Below, piece by piece: positions 35,261 to 43,366 of a stretch of 64,000 bases of DNA. The notes below the pieces were generated by a model. It had not been told where the DNA came from and ran no database searches. It saw only the letters and a program-made list of their open reading frames with translations. This DNA is from Polaribacter sp. IC073 (GTDB taxonomy: Bacteria > Bacteroidota > Bacteroidia > Flavobacteriales > Flavobacteriaceae): assembly GCF_007997075.1 (NCBI RefSeq), contig NZ_VORS01000008.1:169775-233774 (forward strand), read 5' to 3'. The position numbers and the translations under genes are program-made. Positions within the stretch are counted from its first letter, which is position 1; every line of letters starts with the position of its first letter.

Positions 35261-36106
35261 ATGAGAAAAATCGGAATTATTTTCAGTTTATTACTATTTA
35301 TAAGTTGTCAGAATTTCGGGCAATTAAAACTAATTGCAGATTTACCTAAAGATTTAGAGGAAGTTTCTGGTACAGAAATAGTGCCGAAATCAGATTTAAT
35401 ATGGATGGTAAATGATGGAGGAAATAAATCAATTTTATACGGTTTAAATCACGAAGGAGAAATTATTAAAGAGATATACGTTAAAGCTAAAAACCATGAT
35501 TGGGAAGATTTAACTTCAGACGAAAAAGGCAATATTTATATTGGCGATTTCGGAAACAATTACAGTAAAAGAAAAAATTTATCTATCGTTATTGTAGAAC
35601 AAAATGAGTTGGATGAAAAAAATGCTGAAGTAGCTGAAATAGAGTTTGAGTATCCGAATCAAAATAAATTCCCGCCTAAAAAGAAAGACAGGTATTTCGA
35701 TGCCGAGTCTTTTTTCTATTTTAATAGCTCACTTTATATTTTTAGTAAAAGTCGTGTAAAAGGAAATTACGGAAAAACAACATTGTATAAAATACCAGCT
35801 ATAAAAGGAACGTACACTGCAGAAATTATAGGAGAATTCGAAAATTGTAAGGATGTTAAATGTTGGATAACATCTGCAGATATTTCTCCGAATGGAAAAA
35901 AAGTGGTGTTACTTTCTCAAAAAAATATATTAATTTTTACCGATTTTAAAGGTGATAAATTCCTCTCTGGAAAAGTAACGGAAATAGAATTAGCACACCG
36001 CTCTCAAAAAGAAAGTATCACTTTTAAAGATAACAATACCTTATTAATCACTGATGAAAAATCTGGTGGTACTGGTGGTAATTTGTATGAGTTAAAGATT
36101 AAATAA
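35261..36106 (+). CDS. Propeller-like lipoprotein of unknown function
   Basis: A 281-aa lipoprotein (signal RKIGIIFSLLLFISC). The mature part has repeated beta segments (DLIWMVNDGGNKSILYGLN, NIYIGDFGNNY, SLYIFSKSRV, NTLLITDEKSGG) as in SdiA-regulated or SMP30-like propellers. The ATG at 35261 is used; the TTG just before it is also in frame. The end overlaps the convergent DUF423 gene by 8 nt. I cannot name a ligand. Confidence 0.8.
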   Translation: MRKIGIIFSLLLFISCQNFGQLKLIADLPKDLEEVSGTEIVPKSDLIWMVNDGGNKSILYGLNHEGEIIKEIYVKAKNHDWEDLTSDEKGNIYIGDFGNNYSKRKNLSIVIVEQNELDEKNAEVAEIEFEYPNQNKFPPKKKDRYFDAESFFYFNSSLYIFSKSRVKGNYGKTTLYKIPAIKGTYTAEIIGEFENCKDVKCWITSADISPNGKKVVLLSQKNILIFTDFKGDKFLSGKVTEIELAHRSQKESITFKDNNTLLITDEKSGGTGGNLYELKIK

Positions 36107-36488
36107 AATATAAGAAACTGTATTTATAAATAATCAATGCCCAACCTAAAGCTAGGAATAAGCCTCCTAGCGGTGTAATTGGGCCTAAAAACTTTAGTTT
36201 TCTGTTCTTCGCAGATGAAATTACCAAACCATAAATTGAAAACGAAAACAGTATTATTCCGATGATAAAGGAGTTAATAATGTAATTGTCAATTGTTATT
36301 TCACTGTTCAATTGATAACCTAAAACGAGTAAAACAAGGGCATGATACATTTGGTATTTTACACCTGTTTCAAAACTTTGTAGTTGCTCTGAGCTTAGTT
36401 TTTTCTTTAACAAATGTGCGCCAAAAGCACCTAAGAGTATTGCTAAAAAACCAAAAATAGCACCGAAGATAATTGCAGAATAGTTCAT
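36099..36488 (-). CDS. DUF423 family small membrane protein
   Basis: A 129-aa protein with four membrane helices, at about 5-23, 46-61, 69-92 and 104-124. It has the family hallmark GAFGAHLLKKKL and the GGLFLALGWALI segment near the end. Function is unknown. It is 4 nt downstream of the large fusion gene and appears to be the last gene of the xdhC operon. Confidence 0.9.
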   Translation of the reverse strand: MNYSAIIFGAIFGFLAILLGAFGAHLLKKKLSSEQLQSFETGVKYQMYHALVLLVLGYQLNSEITIDNYIINSFIIGIILFSFSIYGLVISSAKNRKLKFLGPITPLGGLFLALGWALIIYKYSFLYFI

Positions 36489-36492
36489 AGTT

Positions 36493-39400
36493 TTAAAAAT
36501 CGAAACCTAAGTTAAATGTAATTCTTGCGCCTTCATTACCCTTAAAAACACCCAAACTTGTAGTTAGTATGTCTGCGGCATTTAAAAAGATTCCACCACC
36601 AAAAGCTGTATTTGGTTTTGCAGACTGCATGGGCAATACCGTTAATGTTGTTGGTGCCCCCCAAACTTTTCCATAATCAAAACCACTATAAATACCAATA
36701 TTAATTGGTAAAATGGCAGTTCTTAAATTACTAATATTGTAGCGAAGATCTGTTGTGTGATAAAAAGAGTTTTTGCCTGTAAAACGCTCATTTCTGTAAC
36801 CACGTAGACCTTCATTTCCTCCAATAGTTGCTGCTTGGTAGAATTCAAAATTATTACCAAACGTAAAATGGCCATCAATTTTAGAAGCCAAAACTAATTT
36901 CCCATTTGGAACCAACTTATGGGTTATCCCTAAAGAAGTTGTTGCATAAGAAAAATCACTCGATTCCTCTAGATTACGAGTATGTCCTATCAATGCATTA
37001 AACTCTATCCCTAAGGTAGGAAAAGCTGCATTGTCTGAATGTTGATAATAGTAACTTGCTTCTGAGTTGAAAAAGTTCTGAGCTTTAAAAATAGCATTTC
37101 CTGCGGCATATTGTGTTTCTAAAAACCTACCTGTAGTTCTCTCTATATCAAAACTTTGAAAATTTGCAGCAATGGTAAATTTAGCACCCAAATCACCTCG
37201 CCATTTCAAAAAAGTACCTGCTTGTATTTTTCTAATCTTAACTCTGTTGTAATTTTTACTAACCGTTTCATCGGCTTCTAGGTTAATAGAATTGTTACCA
37301 TAGCCAAAGAAGTTCTTGGCGTAGTTAGGACTATTAAACTCTGCGTTAAGACCTAAATTAAAGCGTTTTATAATATTAGCAAACTCACCATTGTATTTTA
37401 GTTCATACCCATCTGTTGCGAAGAAATAATAGCCTTCGATAACGTGTTTTCTAGTAAAAGGATTTCTTTCAAAGCCATTCACTAAATACGTATTTTTAAT
37501 TCCTATTTTAACGCCGTCATCTGGGTTGTAGCCAATTGCAGGAGAAATAAGGTCGCTGCTACTTCTTAATTTTTTATAATTATAAGTATTCGTTTGATAG
37601 TCATCCGTAATTTTCTTGTTAAAATTATTGGTTATAAAAGTGTTCTTCTTAGATTTATAATCGTAGACTTTTACAAATTTCGGTGCATTTATTTCATAGA
37701 TATCATTATTTAAACCACCAATTAACTTTAACCTAATAGGTGTTTTTCCTGGCACTCCGTTTACTACAAACTTGTCATCATCATCTAAACCATAAATCCA
37801 GATATTCTTTGTAATGCCATGTTTGTAGCGTCTCTTATGCACAATTTCAGCTTTTTCTCCACCCTTAATTCTATATGCTGTAATTTCTGTATCTCCATTT
37901 ACAAAACGATCAATTTCAAACCAGTCATCTTTATGAGTTCCTGTAATTACTTGAAACTTGTTTAGATGCTTAAAATATTTATCAGATATTTTTTGGAGGT
38001 TTTTTCTACGTCCTTTTAATTTTCTTTTGATATCATCTACTGCATCGCCTCTAACTTCTTTTGGGAATTTAGAAAAAGCACTTTCTATAATTTCATCTGT
38101 AATTTGGTTTTGAATAACCTGTACTTGCTTGTCCCAGTTTTCTTTGTTCGACTCTCTTATCAATCTCATGTCTAACGGATATGCGGACAAACTAAAATGT
38201 TCTGGATGTTTTATATCTTCTTCATAAGAACGCATCCCTTTTAAAGCAGGAATAATATTGGTAATTGTATTCATTAAAAAACCATCACTAAAAATAGAAA
38301 AAGCTTGATCTCTATCTCTAGGAACTGGTCTGTAAACAACCTTTTCACCTTCATTAAAGGTAGCCCATCTCCATTGATCTTGGTGTCTGTCCCAATCTCC
38401 AATTAACATATCAAACAAACGCGCTCTTATGTATGAAGATTCATCTAAAACGTATTTTTCATCTTTGGCTAAGTTTTCTCTTAGGTCATCTGTACTAATA
38501 ATTTCATCAGAAAAGCCAAAATATTTTTTATCTCCATGACCATCTGCTGTTCTTGCTTCAATCATATATAGCTCGTCTCCAAAACCAGCATTAAACTCTT
38601 TTAAGCCTTTTTGTTTTGGTACGTAAAAAAGGATTGGTTTGGTATGATAAACATTTATTGCTTCTGCTAGTTTATCTACAGCAAAAGGTGCGTAAGGATG
38701 AGAACCTGTAAAAACGTCTAGTAATAAATCTTCTGTATAGGTTTTATCGAATTGCCCTTCTACATATTGATCTTTAAAAGCAACGGCTTGTAAGTACTGA
38801 ACCGCATTTTTGCGTAAAGCTCGCATTACATATTCTTTACCATCTTTATCTTCTAAACGTAAAGATTTAGATTGATGACCGCCACCTTTTCTAACAGGTT
38901 TTAAACCACCATATAAAGTATCTAAATTTACAGACGGCGCTAAAATTTTCTGACCAAAATACTTGCGATATCTTTTTCCCCAAAGAAAACTATAAAACTC
39001 TCCTTTTTTAGTTTCTTCAGTTGTGTATATACCCGCTTTTTTTTCTGTAAGTTTTGCATCCGGAAAATTAGTATACTTTAGAATACTGTCTTTTTTGTAA
39101 ACATTTGCTTCAAAAATTATTTTACGTTCTTTTGCAGTGTAAAAGTGAACTGTAGAAGCACCGTCGGCATAAACATCTAACCTTGCAAAGCCTTGTGTTC
39201 CATAAGAAAAAACACCTCCATTTACGTTCTTAGTGGCTGTAATTTTAGAGCCAGAACCACTAACAATCTGAGGTATGTTGTCTTCTACAATGTATTGTAA
39301 ACTATGCTCATGACCAGAAACAAAAATTATTTTTTCATTTTGTTGTGCTAAACTTATAATGCGTTTTCTTAATTGATTGTATTTTTCGTTTTGCTGATCT

Positions 39401-40191
39401 GTATTAGTAACACCAGAAGTTTTTCTTAAAATATTTAAAGCAGACCCAAATATAGGTAAGGGTTTCATGTGACTTTTAAATGAATAATACCCACCATGAG
39501 GACCGTTTGTAAACATCGGGTGGTGCAAGGCTATTAACGTAGTCTTTCCTTGAGATTTTTTTAAAAGGCCTTCAAATTCTTCAAAGAATTTTTCTCTGGT
39601 TTTAATTTCACAATCATCATTAATTCCAGGATGATTGTTCCAGTTTGTAACAAACCAATGCGTATCTACAACAATTAAATTAATGTCATTATTAATTTCT
39701 ACTTTTTCTAAAGGACAACCTTTTTCTGGTAAAAAAGTATTTTTACCAAGGGCTTTTTCAACTAATTTCTCTTGTCTTTTTAAACCATCTAAGCCACTAT
39801 ACCAATCATGATTTCCTGGTATAAATAAGGTTTTACCTGGAAATTTCTTGCCAATATCTGTCTGAACTTTTAATCTGTGTTTTGCTAATTCAAAATTTTT
39901 AGAATTTTCTTCCGGAATTCCTCTTTGATATACATTGTCTCCCAAGAACAATAATGTAGAATTTTTTTTTGCATATTTAATTTCTTGTTCTAAATAAGAG
40001 AGAGCCGAATCTTTTCCGTTTAAATCTGAGTTACCAGCGTCACCAATCAAGTAAAAAGAATGAATAACCTTAGAGGAATCTTTTCTAGGAGTGTATTTAT
40101 GATCACCTGCAACCTGCATCTTTATGGTTGCACAGGCAGAAATTAAAATAAGTACTACGAGAATGTAAAGTGTTTGTTTCATCAAATTCAT
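36493..40191 (-). CDS. Lipoprotein fusion: metallophosphoesterase, kinase-like domain and outer-membrane barrel
   Basis: A 1232-aa lipoprotein (Cys20 in LISAC; the second Met, residue 4, is an equal start). Residues 45-350 are a calcineurin-type phosphoesterase with LIGDAGNSD, GDNVY (Asp85/Asn86), GNHDW (126-130), HHP (223-225) and GHEHS (293-297), all metal ligands kept. The middle, about 400-760, has a Gly-rich GGGHQSKS (436-443), EYVMRALRK (453-461), LIGDWDRHQDQ (596-605) and RPVPRDRDQAF (621-631). These look like the ATP loop, catalytic loop and metal-binding loop of CotH or PI3K-like kinases. From about 880 it is a beta-barrel of the BamA/surface-antigen type, ending in Phe. It should sit in the outer membrane. 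It lies 13 nt downstream of the mobA-like gene. Confidence 0.88.
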   Translation of the reverse strand: MNLMKQTLYILVVLILISACATIKMQVAGDHKYTPRKDSSKVIHSFYLIGDAGNSDLNGKDSALSYLEQEIKYAKKNSTLLFLGDNVYQRGIPEENSKNFELAKHRLKVQTDIGKKFPGKTLFIPGNHDWYSGLDGLKRQEKLVEKALGKNTFLPEKGCPLEKVEINNDINLIVVDTHWFVTNWNNHPGINDDCEIKTREKFFEEFEGLLKKSQGKTTLIALHHPMFTNGPHGGYYSFKSHMKPLPIFGSALNILRKTSGVTNTDQQNEKYNQLRKRIISLAQQNEKIIFVSGHEHSLQYIVEDNIPQIVSGSGSKITATKNVNGGVFSYGTQGFARLDVYADGASTVHFYTAKERKIIFEANVYKKDSILKYTNFPDAKLTEKKAGIYTTEETKKGEFYSFLWGKRYRKYFGQKILAPSVNLDTLYGGLKPVRKGGGHQSKSLRLEDKDGKEYVMRALRKNAVQYLQAVAFKDQYVEGQFDKTYTEDLLLDVFTGSHPYAPFAVDKLAEAINVYHTKPILFYVPKQKGLKEFNAGFGDELYMIEARTADGHGDKKYFGFSDEIISTDDLRENLAKDEKYVLDESSYIRARLFDMLIGDWDRHQDQWRWATFNEGEKVVYRPVPRDRDQAFSIFSDGFLMNTITNIIPALKGMRSYEEDIKHPEHFSLSAYPLDMRLIRESNKENWDKQVQVIQNQITDEIIESAFSKFPKEVRGDAVDDIKRKLKGRRKNLQKISDKYFKHLNKFQVITGTHKDDWFEIDRFVNGDTEITAYRIKGGEKAEIVHKRRYKHGITKNIWIYGLDDDDKFVVNGVPGKTPIRLKLIGGLNNDIYEINAPKFVKVYDYKSKKNTFITNNFNKKITDDYQTNTYNYKKLRSSSDLISPAIGYNPDDGVKIGIKNTYLVNGFERNPFTRKHVIEGYYFFATDGYELKYNGEFANIIKRFNLGLNAEFNSPNYAKNFFGYGNNSINLEADETVSKNYNRVKIRKIQAGTFLKWRGDLGAKFTIAANFQSFDIERTTGRFLETQYAAGNAIFKAQNFFNSEASYYYQHSDNAAFPTLGIEFNALIGHTRNLEESSDFSYATTSLGITHKLVPNGKLVLASKIDGHFTFGNNFEFYQAATIGGNEGLRGYRNERFTGKNSFYHTTDLRYNISNLRTAILPINIGIYSGFDYGKVWGAPTTLTVLPMQSAKPNTAFGGGIFLNAADILTTSLGVFKGNEGARITFNLGFDF

Positions 40192-40204
40192 TTTACAAAA
40201 ATAA

Positions 40205-40801
40205 CTATTTTAAAATAGATTTTTTAAAGTCTTTTAGGTCTTTTTCTGTATCAATATCTATAAAGTTAGTTTGCTTATCTAAACAAACCACATCCTTATT
40301 TTCATTTAAAATAGTTTTTGCACCAAAATCGCCCGATATTTTCTTTAATTCTGAAAAATAGCTTTTCGGAAAAATTGCAGGAACACCTAGTTTTGTGCCA
40401 TAATTAGAAGCTATTATTTTTGATTTATCTTTAGAGAATAATGCCAACATAGCATTTATATATTCTTTTTCGATTGCAGGTTGATCTCCCAGTAGAATAA
40501 GTACTGCATCATAATTTTGAAGTTCCCTTTCTATTTTAGTTACTCCAGTAACAATACTAGCACTTAAACCTTCTTTAAAATTAGAATTGTAAATAAAATG
40601 GACTTTAGAAGAGGATATTGCTCTTCTAACTTTATTTGCATTTGCGCCTAAAACACAATAAACATGATTTCTGTTGATCTCTTTTCCTTTTGATAAAACG
40701 GTTTCTAATAAAAAATTAGTTCCAATTTTAACCAATTGTTTAGGCGTCTTCATTCGAGAAGATTTACCAGCAGATAATACTAAAATAGCAACATTTATCA
40801 T
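40205..40801 (-). CDS. MobA-like nucleotidyltransferase (molybdenum cofactor cytidylyl/guanylyl type)
   Basis: A 198-aa NTP transferase. The N-terminal nucleotide loop is LSAGKSSRMKTPKQL (residues 9-23), followed by LGANANKV, the Mg-binding LLGDQPAI and ASNYGTKLGVPAIFPK. This matches MocA/MobA-type enzymes that add CMP or GMP to molybdopterin. It starts 3 nt after xdhC, a pairing found with molybdenum hydroxylases of the xanthine dehydrogenase family. No such hydroxylase subunit is in the window. Confidence 0.88.
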   Translation of the reverse strand: MINVAILVLSAGKSSRMKTPKQLVKIGTNFLLETVLSKGKEINRNHVYCVLGANANKVRRAISSSKVHFIYNSNFKEGLSASIVTGVTKIERELQNYDAVLILLGDQPAIEKEYINAMLALFSKDKSKIIASNYGTKLGVPAIFPKSYFSELKKISGDFGAKTILNENKDVVCLDKQTNFIDIDTEKDLKDFKKSILK

Positions 40802-40804
40802 CTT

Positions 40805-41824
40805 CTAATTATGTATTTTTCCTTGTAACTTTCGCAAAGAGAACGCTTCTTTTTTTCGAGTTACGGCTAATATTTCGGCAATAATAGAAATGGCAATTTC
40901 TTCTGGTGTTTTTGCACCAATATGCAAACCAGCGGGCGTATATACAGTCTCTAAAAAATCTTCGGTAGTTTCTGGTGCAAACTCAAACAATGCATTAAAA
41001 AGTTTTTCTCGCCTATTTGGTGCGCCTAAAATGCCAATATATGTGGGTTTGTGTTTAGACAACTGCACTAAGTATTTTAAATCTTGCACGTAACTATGGT
41101 TCATTAAAACGATGGCAGTATCTTCTTCAATATTTAAAAATTGAATGGTTTCTGGCATTTCACCAAAAACAGCACTTGCTCCCGGAAAATCCGATTGTAA
41201 TTTAGAGTCTTTTGCAGCAGTAATAACGTCTATTTGCCAGCCTAAATTAGCTGCTATTTTACAAAGTTTTACTGCGTCGTGTTCACCACCAATAATTAAT
41301 AATTTAAATAAAGGTTTTAAATTCTGAGTAAAAATGGTCTCAGTATCTAAAGTTTCTAAATTCAAGGAATTTGAGAGTGCAAACTGTTGTGTGTTTTTAA
41401 ATGAAATAATAGAACCATAATTCCCTATAGCTTCATTTTGTTTCTTAAAATAAGAATCGATTTTTACAGTTTCTCTATTTTCTAAAGCGAATAAAAAAGC
41501 TTGTAAAAATGTGTAAGAAATAAAAAAAGGTTCAATTAAGATATATAAAATGCCTTCGCAACCTAATCGATACCTACCATCATAAGTAATAATTTTAGCC
41601 TTTTTGTCAACGAAAACAGCTTGCGCGCGTCTTATAATTTCTTTTTCTACACAACCACCACTTACAGCACCTGTGTAAGAATTATCACTAGAAATTAACA
41701 TTCTTACTCCGGGTTTTCTATAAGAAGAACCATTTAAATCGACCACTGTAACCAAAACATTTTTAAGCCCTTTTTTTTGGTTGATAATAGCTTGTTGAAT
41801 AATTTCTTTAAGTTCGTGTAACAT
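40805..41824 (-). CDS. xdhC: XdhC/CoxI family molybdoenzyme maturation factor
   Basis: A 339-aa protein. The N-terminal XdhC/CoxI domain includes SSYRKPGVRMLIS and GAVSGGCVEKEIIRRA. The C-terminal Rossmann domain has LLIIGGEHDAVKLC and IGILGAPNRREKL, then the TPAGLHIGAKTPEEIAISI signature. XdhC proteins bind Moco, help insert the sulfurated cofactor into xanthine dehydrogenase-type enzymes and work with MobA-like proteins. It is the first gene of a likely operon with the mobA-like gene, the fusion lipoprotein and DUF423. Confidence 0.92.
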   Translation of the reverse strand: MLHELKEIIQQAIINQKKGLKNVLVTVVDLNGSSYRKPGVRMLISSDNSYTGAVSGGCVEKEIIRRAQAVFVDKKAKIITYDGRYRLGCEGILYILIEPFFISYTFLQAFLFALENRETVKIDSYFKKQNEAIGNYGSIISFKNTQQFALSNSLNLETLDTETIFTQNLKPLFKLLIIGGEHDAVKLCKIAANLGWQIDVITAAKDSKLQSDFPGASAVFGEMPETIQFLNIEEDTAIVLMNHSYVQDLKYLVQLSKHKPTYIGILGAPNRREKLFNALFEFAPETTEDFLETVYTPAGLHIGAKTPEEIAISIIAEILAVTRKKEAFSLRKLQGKIHN

Positions 41825-41856
41825 TTAAAAATAAAGTTCAGTTTTTATTAATCTGA

Positions 41857-42366
41857 CTAAGGTAAAACTTTATCAGGAATTTGTTTAGAGTATTCAGAAT
41901 ATTCAGATAAAATAAACTTTAATTTTGGGTTAATATATTTCTTACAAAAAGGTTTGCTGGGATTCGATTGATAATAATTTTGAAATGCAGCTGTTGAAGG
42001 CTTAAATCCTTTGAATTCTATTACTTTAGTGATAATTTTTTCCTTGAATTTTCCTTGTAACTTTGCTATTATTTGTAAACTTTTTTCTTTTTGTTGATGT
42101 GAAAAATAATATATCGCAGAACGATATTTTGTTCTCATAGAATGATTACTCGTGCTTTTATGCGTTAATAAGTGAATTTCAATAAGTGTTTTTAAATCGA
42201 TTTTTTCGATATTAAAGTGAACAATAACCGCTTCAGAAAAAGCAGTGTTTTTTTCTGTGGATGAAATCCAACCTTGTTTCACATTTTCTACGCCAATTAA
42301 AGTTTGAAAAACCGCTTCTGTGCACCAATGGCAGCCACCACCAAGAGCAATTTTGGTTAATTCCAT
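41857..42366 (-). CDS. Divergent MsrA-type peptide-methionine (S)-S-oxide reductase
   Basis: A 169-aa protein from the ATG at 42364-42366; an upstream in-frame start at 42390 lies deeper in the preceding gene. The active-site motif is GGGCHWCTEAVFQ, where His replaces the usual Phe of GCFWC. The following loop QGWISS replaces the standard SGYAGG. The catalytic Cys and Glu are kept. It may be a specialised or weaker reductase. The start overlaps the end of the aldo/keto reductase gene by 10 nt, so they are co-translated. The close, orthodox copy is at 44989. Confidence 0.82.
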   Translation of the reverse strand: MELTKIALGGGCHWCTEAVFQTLIGVENVKQGWISSTEKNTAFSEAVIVHFNIEKIDLKTLIEIHLLTHKSTSNHSMRTKYRSAIYYFSHQQKEKSLQIIAKLQGKFKEKIITKVIEFKGFKPSTAAFQNYYQSNPSKPFCKKYINPKLKFILSEYSEYSKQIPDKVLP

Positions 42367-43301
42367 GCCAATTTTTTTCTTTCTGTCCAATAAAGTTCAG
42401 GAGAAACTTTTAAAGAATTTAGCAGTTCAATTTCATCAGTTGACAACGTAAAAGAATTCATTTTTAAATTTTCTTTCAGTTGTTCCTCAGTACTTGCTCC
42501 GCTTAAAACAATACTGTTCGGAATTGTCTGTGCACAATATTTTAATGAAATTGCATCTACGCCAACGCAGTGTTTTTTTGATAAACGGTCTAAAATTGCA
42601 TACACTTCGCTGTAGTGAGCATAGTTTTCATTCTTAAAAACTCTTCCATTTGCCAAAGCTTCTTTGATGACAATTGATTTATTTTGAGAAATTAATTCCG
42701 ATGAAATTTCTAATAAACTTTGGTCTAAAAAATTATAAGTCACCTGAAATGCATCAAAAACAGATTCTCCATCAACCAAAATATGTAAAGCTTTTTTAAT
42801 TACTTCAACTTGGTTTGTTCCGGTTGTGGTCAATCCTATTTTTAGATTGTGTTCCTTCTTTAAAAAGGCCAATTGTTCTAAAACTTCCGCGTTTTCTAAA
42901 ACCCCGGTTTCTAAAGTTGCAGAATGAATTTGAAACACTTTTAAATAGGGTAGCAGCTGTTTAGAATAATTCCATTGCTCTTTTAATTTAGACAAACTAT
43001 GTTCTTTTACTTCGTGAACCGATGCGTTCAGATCAAAATTTGCGGTATATGTATATCCCCATTTTGTAGCAATTTCAATAGAATTGTCACTTTTAGTTTG
43101 TACCCATTCTAAGACTAATGCTTCTGCCAAACCATAACCAGGAGCTGTATCAAAATAACGAACGCCTAAATTATAAGCTGCTTCTAAAACTGCAAAACTT
43201 TGTTTTCTAAATTCGGTTAAGTTTGAATTGTCACAAGTTTCTGTACGAACATTAATGTATTGTGGTCTGCCTAAAGCAGCGGTTCCTAATCCTAATTTCA
43301 T
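42357..43301 (-). CDS. Aldo/keto reductase family oxidoreductase
   Basis: A 314-aa NADPH-dependent reductase with a TIM barrel. The catalytic tetrad is visible as Asp and Tyr in VRYFDTAPGYGLAEAL, Lys in IATKWGY and His in VFQIHSAT. The cofactor-binding VLSGASTEEQLKENL is near the end. It is cytoplasmic and its substrate is unknown. Its context between methionine sulfoxide reductases and SelO suggests a redox-stress role, but this is only a position argument. Confidence 0.9.
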   Translation of the reverse strand: MKLGLGTAALGRPQYINVRTETCDNSNLTEFRKQSFAVLEAAYNLGVRYFDTAPGYGLAEALVLEWVQTKSDNSIEIATKWGYTYTANFDLNASVHEVKEHSLSKLKEQWNYSKQLLPYLKVFQIHSATLETGVLENAEVLEQLAFLKKEHNLKIGLTTTGTNQVEVIKKALHILVDGESVFDAFQVTYNFLDQSLLEISSELISQNKSIVIKEALANGRVFKNENYAHYSEVYAILDRLSKKHCVGVDAISLKYCAQTIPNSIVLSGASTEEQLKENLKMNSFTLSTDEIELLNSLKVSPELYWTERKKLAWN

Positions 43302-43319
43302 TTTTGCATTATTTTAAGA

Positions 43320-43350
43320 GACCTCACAGGTTTTTAAATCCTGTGAGGTC
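43320..43350. terminator. Strong palindrome/terminator between selO and the aldo/keto reductase gene
   Basis: GACCTCACAGG (43320-43330) pairs perfectly with CCTGTGAGGTC (43340-43350) around a 9-nt AT loop, with AT-rich flanks. It is GC-richer than its surroundings. Sequences of this type are dispersed intergenic palindromes in flavobacterial genomes as far as I recall, so it may be a mobile or repeated terminator. Confidence 0.7.
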
Positions 43351-43366
43351 TTAATTGTATATAGTT

